This document shows positions 14,590 through 15,621 of a stretch of 15,621 nucleotides of DNA, piece after piece. The stretch is from positions 6,638-22,258 of the forward strand of contig JAPLDN010000341.1 in the NCBI GenBank assembly GCA_026391755.1, written 5' to 3'. A program made the position numbers and the translations under genes. Source of the DNA: Bacteroidota bacterium. Lineage in GTDB: Bacteria; Bacteroidota; Bacteroidia; Bacteroidales; FEN-979. The notes under the pieces were generated by a model, which was given only the letters and a program-made list of their open reading frames with translations, made no database searches and was not told the DNA's origin. Each line of letters starts with the position of its first letter. Positions within the stretch are counted from its first letter, which is position 1.

Positions 14590-15621
14590 AAGAAAATATT
14601 CCAAGTTCTCAGGCACCCAGGGCAGTCGTAATTGCAGGCAGCGGTTCTTTTCTGCCAGGCAAGCCGATTCCCAAATCAGAAGTTGATTATTATCTTGGCG
14701 AACTTCCTGAAGCTCCCCTGAAAACCCAAAAGTGGCTTCATCGGGTGAGGGAATTGATGGCCGAGCTTCTCGAAGTCGAATATTACCATTTTGCCCTGGA
14801 CCCGGTAAACAGGAAGTTTACAGAAGACAATGTAAGCATGTCGGTCAAAGCCGCAAATCAGGCACTTCTGGCGGCTGGTGTAAAAGCAGGTGAGGTGCAA
14901 CTCATAGTATATGGCAGCGCACACCAGGACCAGATGCCCACCGCATCGGTAAGGATACAGGATGGGCTTGGGATCGACCGTTGCGGAGAGCTGTCAATTC
15001 ATGCCAACTGTACTTCCGCCTATAAGTCACTTCTTGTAGCTTTCGACATGATACGTTACGGACGTTATGACAATGCCCTGGTAATATCTTCCAGTATGTC
15101 ATCGTCTGAACTTGTGGCTGAATATTACAACCAGGCCCTGGTTACAAAAGAAGAATTGTTCCTTCGATATTTTCTTTCCGACGGTGCTTCTGCCCTCTTC
15201 CTTAAGGCAGCTTCCGGGCAGGAAAGCGGCTTGTATATTGACCATGTTTACATGGAATCAGCAGGCGGTAACAAACCATCAGCCATGGGGAACAAACGCC
15301 CTGCCTACTGGATGAACCCTAAGGAAGAATATGAGAAAGGCTACCACCATCTTGCCCAGATGTTCCAGGAGGAATTGCGAATGAATTTCCATGAAGCCGA
15401 TGGTTCTGTATTTCTGAACGGGTTGAAACGTATGATAAAGCTGTACGCCATTAAACTGGAGACGCTCAGGTTTTTCCAGGTTAACTTTCCGTCAAAGCAT
15501 ATTTCGGAACTTGTCATGGAGGAATGTTTGCAGCTGGGGATACCCGGGCATACTTTATACTCAAAAATGTCGACCATGGGATACCTTGGCCCTCCTATGG
15601 CGTTTCTGTGTCTCGACAGGA
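14586..15621 (+). CDS. KAS III/DarB-like ketosynthase, partial (runs off the window)
   Basis: The gene starts at GTG 14586, overlapping the crotonase stop (GTGA), and stays open to the edge; 345 residues are visible. It has a KAS III thiolase fold: GSFLPGKPIPKSEVDYYLG (20-38) and FLRYFLSDGASALFL (192-206) recall the StlD/DarB dialkylresorcinol ketosynthases, and C142 in HANCTSAYKSL is the nucleophile. Where FabH has its catalytic His and Asn, I read FFQVNFPSKHI (296-306) with N300 at the His position and MGYLGPP (331-337) with Y333 at the Asn position. That pattern suggests acyl transfer or loading rather than ordinary decarboxylative condensation, as in some KAS III-like acyltransferases. 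Family call is good; function is inference. Confidence 0.8.
   Translation, partial: MKENIPSSQAPRAVVIAGSGSFLPGKPIPKSEVDYYLGELPEAPLKTQKWLHRVRELMAELLEVEYYHFALDPVNRKFTEDNVSMSVKAANQALLAAGVKAGEVQLIVYGSAHQDQMPTASVRIQDGLGIDRCGELSIHANCTSAYKSLLVAFDMIRYGRYDNALVISSSMSSSELVAEYYNQALVTKEELFLRYFLSDGASALFLKAASGQESGLYIDHVYMESAGGNKPSAMGNKRPAYWMNPKEEYEKGYHHLAQMFQEELRMNFHEADGSVFLNGLKRMIKLYAIKLETLRFFQVNFPSKHISELVMEECLQLGIPGHTLYSKMSTMGYLGPPMAFLCLDR

Noticed and set aside
13260..15621. HMG-CoA-synthase-type beta-branching cassette (two crotonases plus an HCS-like enzyme)
   Set aside because: The last protein looks like KAS III/DarB, not an HMG-CoA synthase, one crotonase is broken, and no dedicated donor carrier protein is adjacent.
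1..15621. tRNA, rRNA, CRISPR arrays, insertion sequences or transposases
   Set aside because: I saw no cloverleaf-like segments, regularly spaced repeats, transposase motifs or terminal inverted repeats; repeated protein motifs are explained by ketosynthase paralogy.

Overview
The window looks like part of one long biosynthetic operon from a member of the Bacteroidota. The clues are the protein families and their order, A-rich gene starts with little Shine-Dalgarno signal, a moderate G+C content and TAnnTTTG-like promoter traces. Apart from a 69-base tail of an upstream gene, every supported gene lies on the + strand. Most junctions overlap or are separated by fewer than about 20 bases. The only larger gaps are 47 bases (7944-7990) and 105 bases (12352-12456).

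The content is a type II fatty-acid/polyketide system of the aryl-polyene/flexirubin kind (family recognition from memory, not a database search). From left to right it contains: the end of a possible XRE regulator (1-70); a BtrH-like Cys-His-Asp acyltransferase (82-1104); an ABC exporter ATPase and permease (1104-3176); a hotdog thioesterase (3178-3594); a ketosynthase with an intact triad (3604-4776); a small degenerate ketosynthase-like protein (4779-5444); an acyl carrier protein (5432-5692); two tandem pairs of a FabF-like ketosynthase plus a catalytically altered partner (5693-7943 and 7991-10283); an envelope module of polysaccharide deacetylase, LolA-like carrier and lipoprotein (10280-12351); a FabZ-like dehydratase and a second hotdog thioesterase (12457-13276); a broken crotonase, an intact crotonase and a KAS III/DarB-like ketosynthase that runs off the right edge (13260-15621).

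A reasonable working model is as follows. Acyl chains are built on the carrier protein by the KS/partner pairs and dehydrated by the FabZ-like enzyme. They are released or transferred by the thioesterases and the BtrH-like enzyme, then moved across the envelope by the ABC exporter, LolA-like protein and lipoprotein. No ketoreductase, AMP ligase, ammonia-lyase, glycosyltransferase or MMPL exporter lies inside the window, so the cluster probably continues to the right and the product cannot be named from this piece.

The oddities most worth checking are: Val in place of the conserved P-loop Gly of the ABC ATPase; a crotonase broken by an apparent internal deletion of about 124 bases; a KAS III-like protein that keeps its Cys but appears to have lost the His and Asn; a KSbeta-like partner with Cys at the nucleophile position while its paralogue has Gly; and a cluster of seven cysteines at the N terminus of the deacetylase that may reflect a compensated frameshift.
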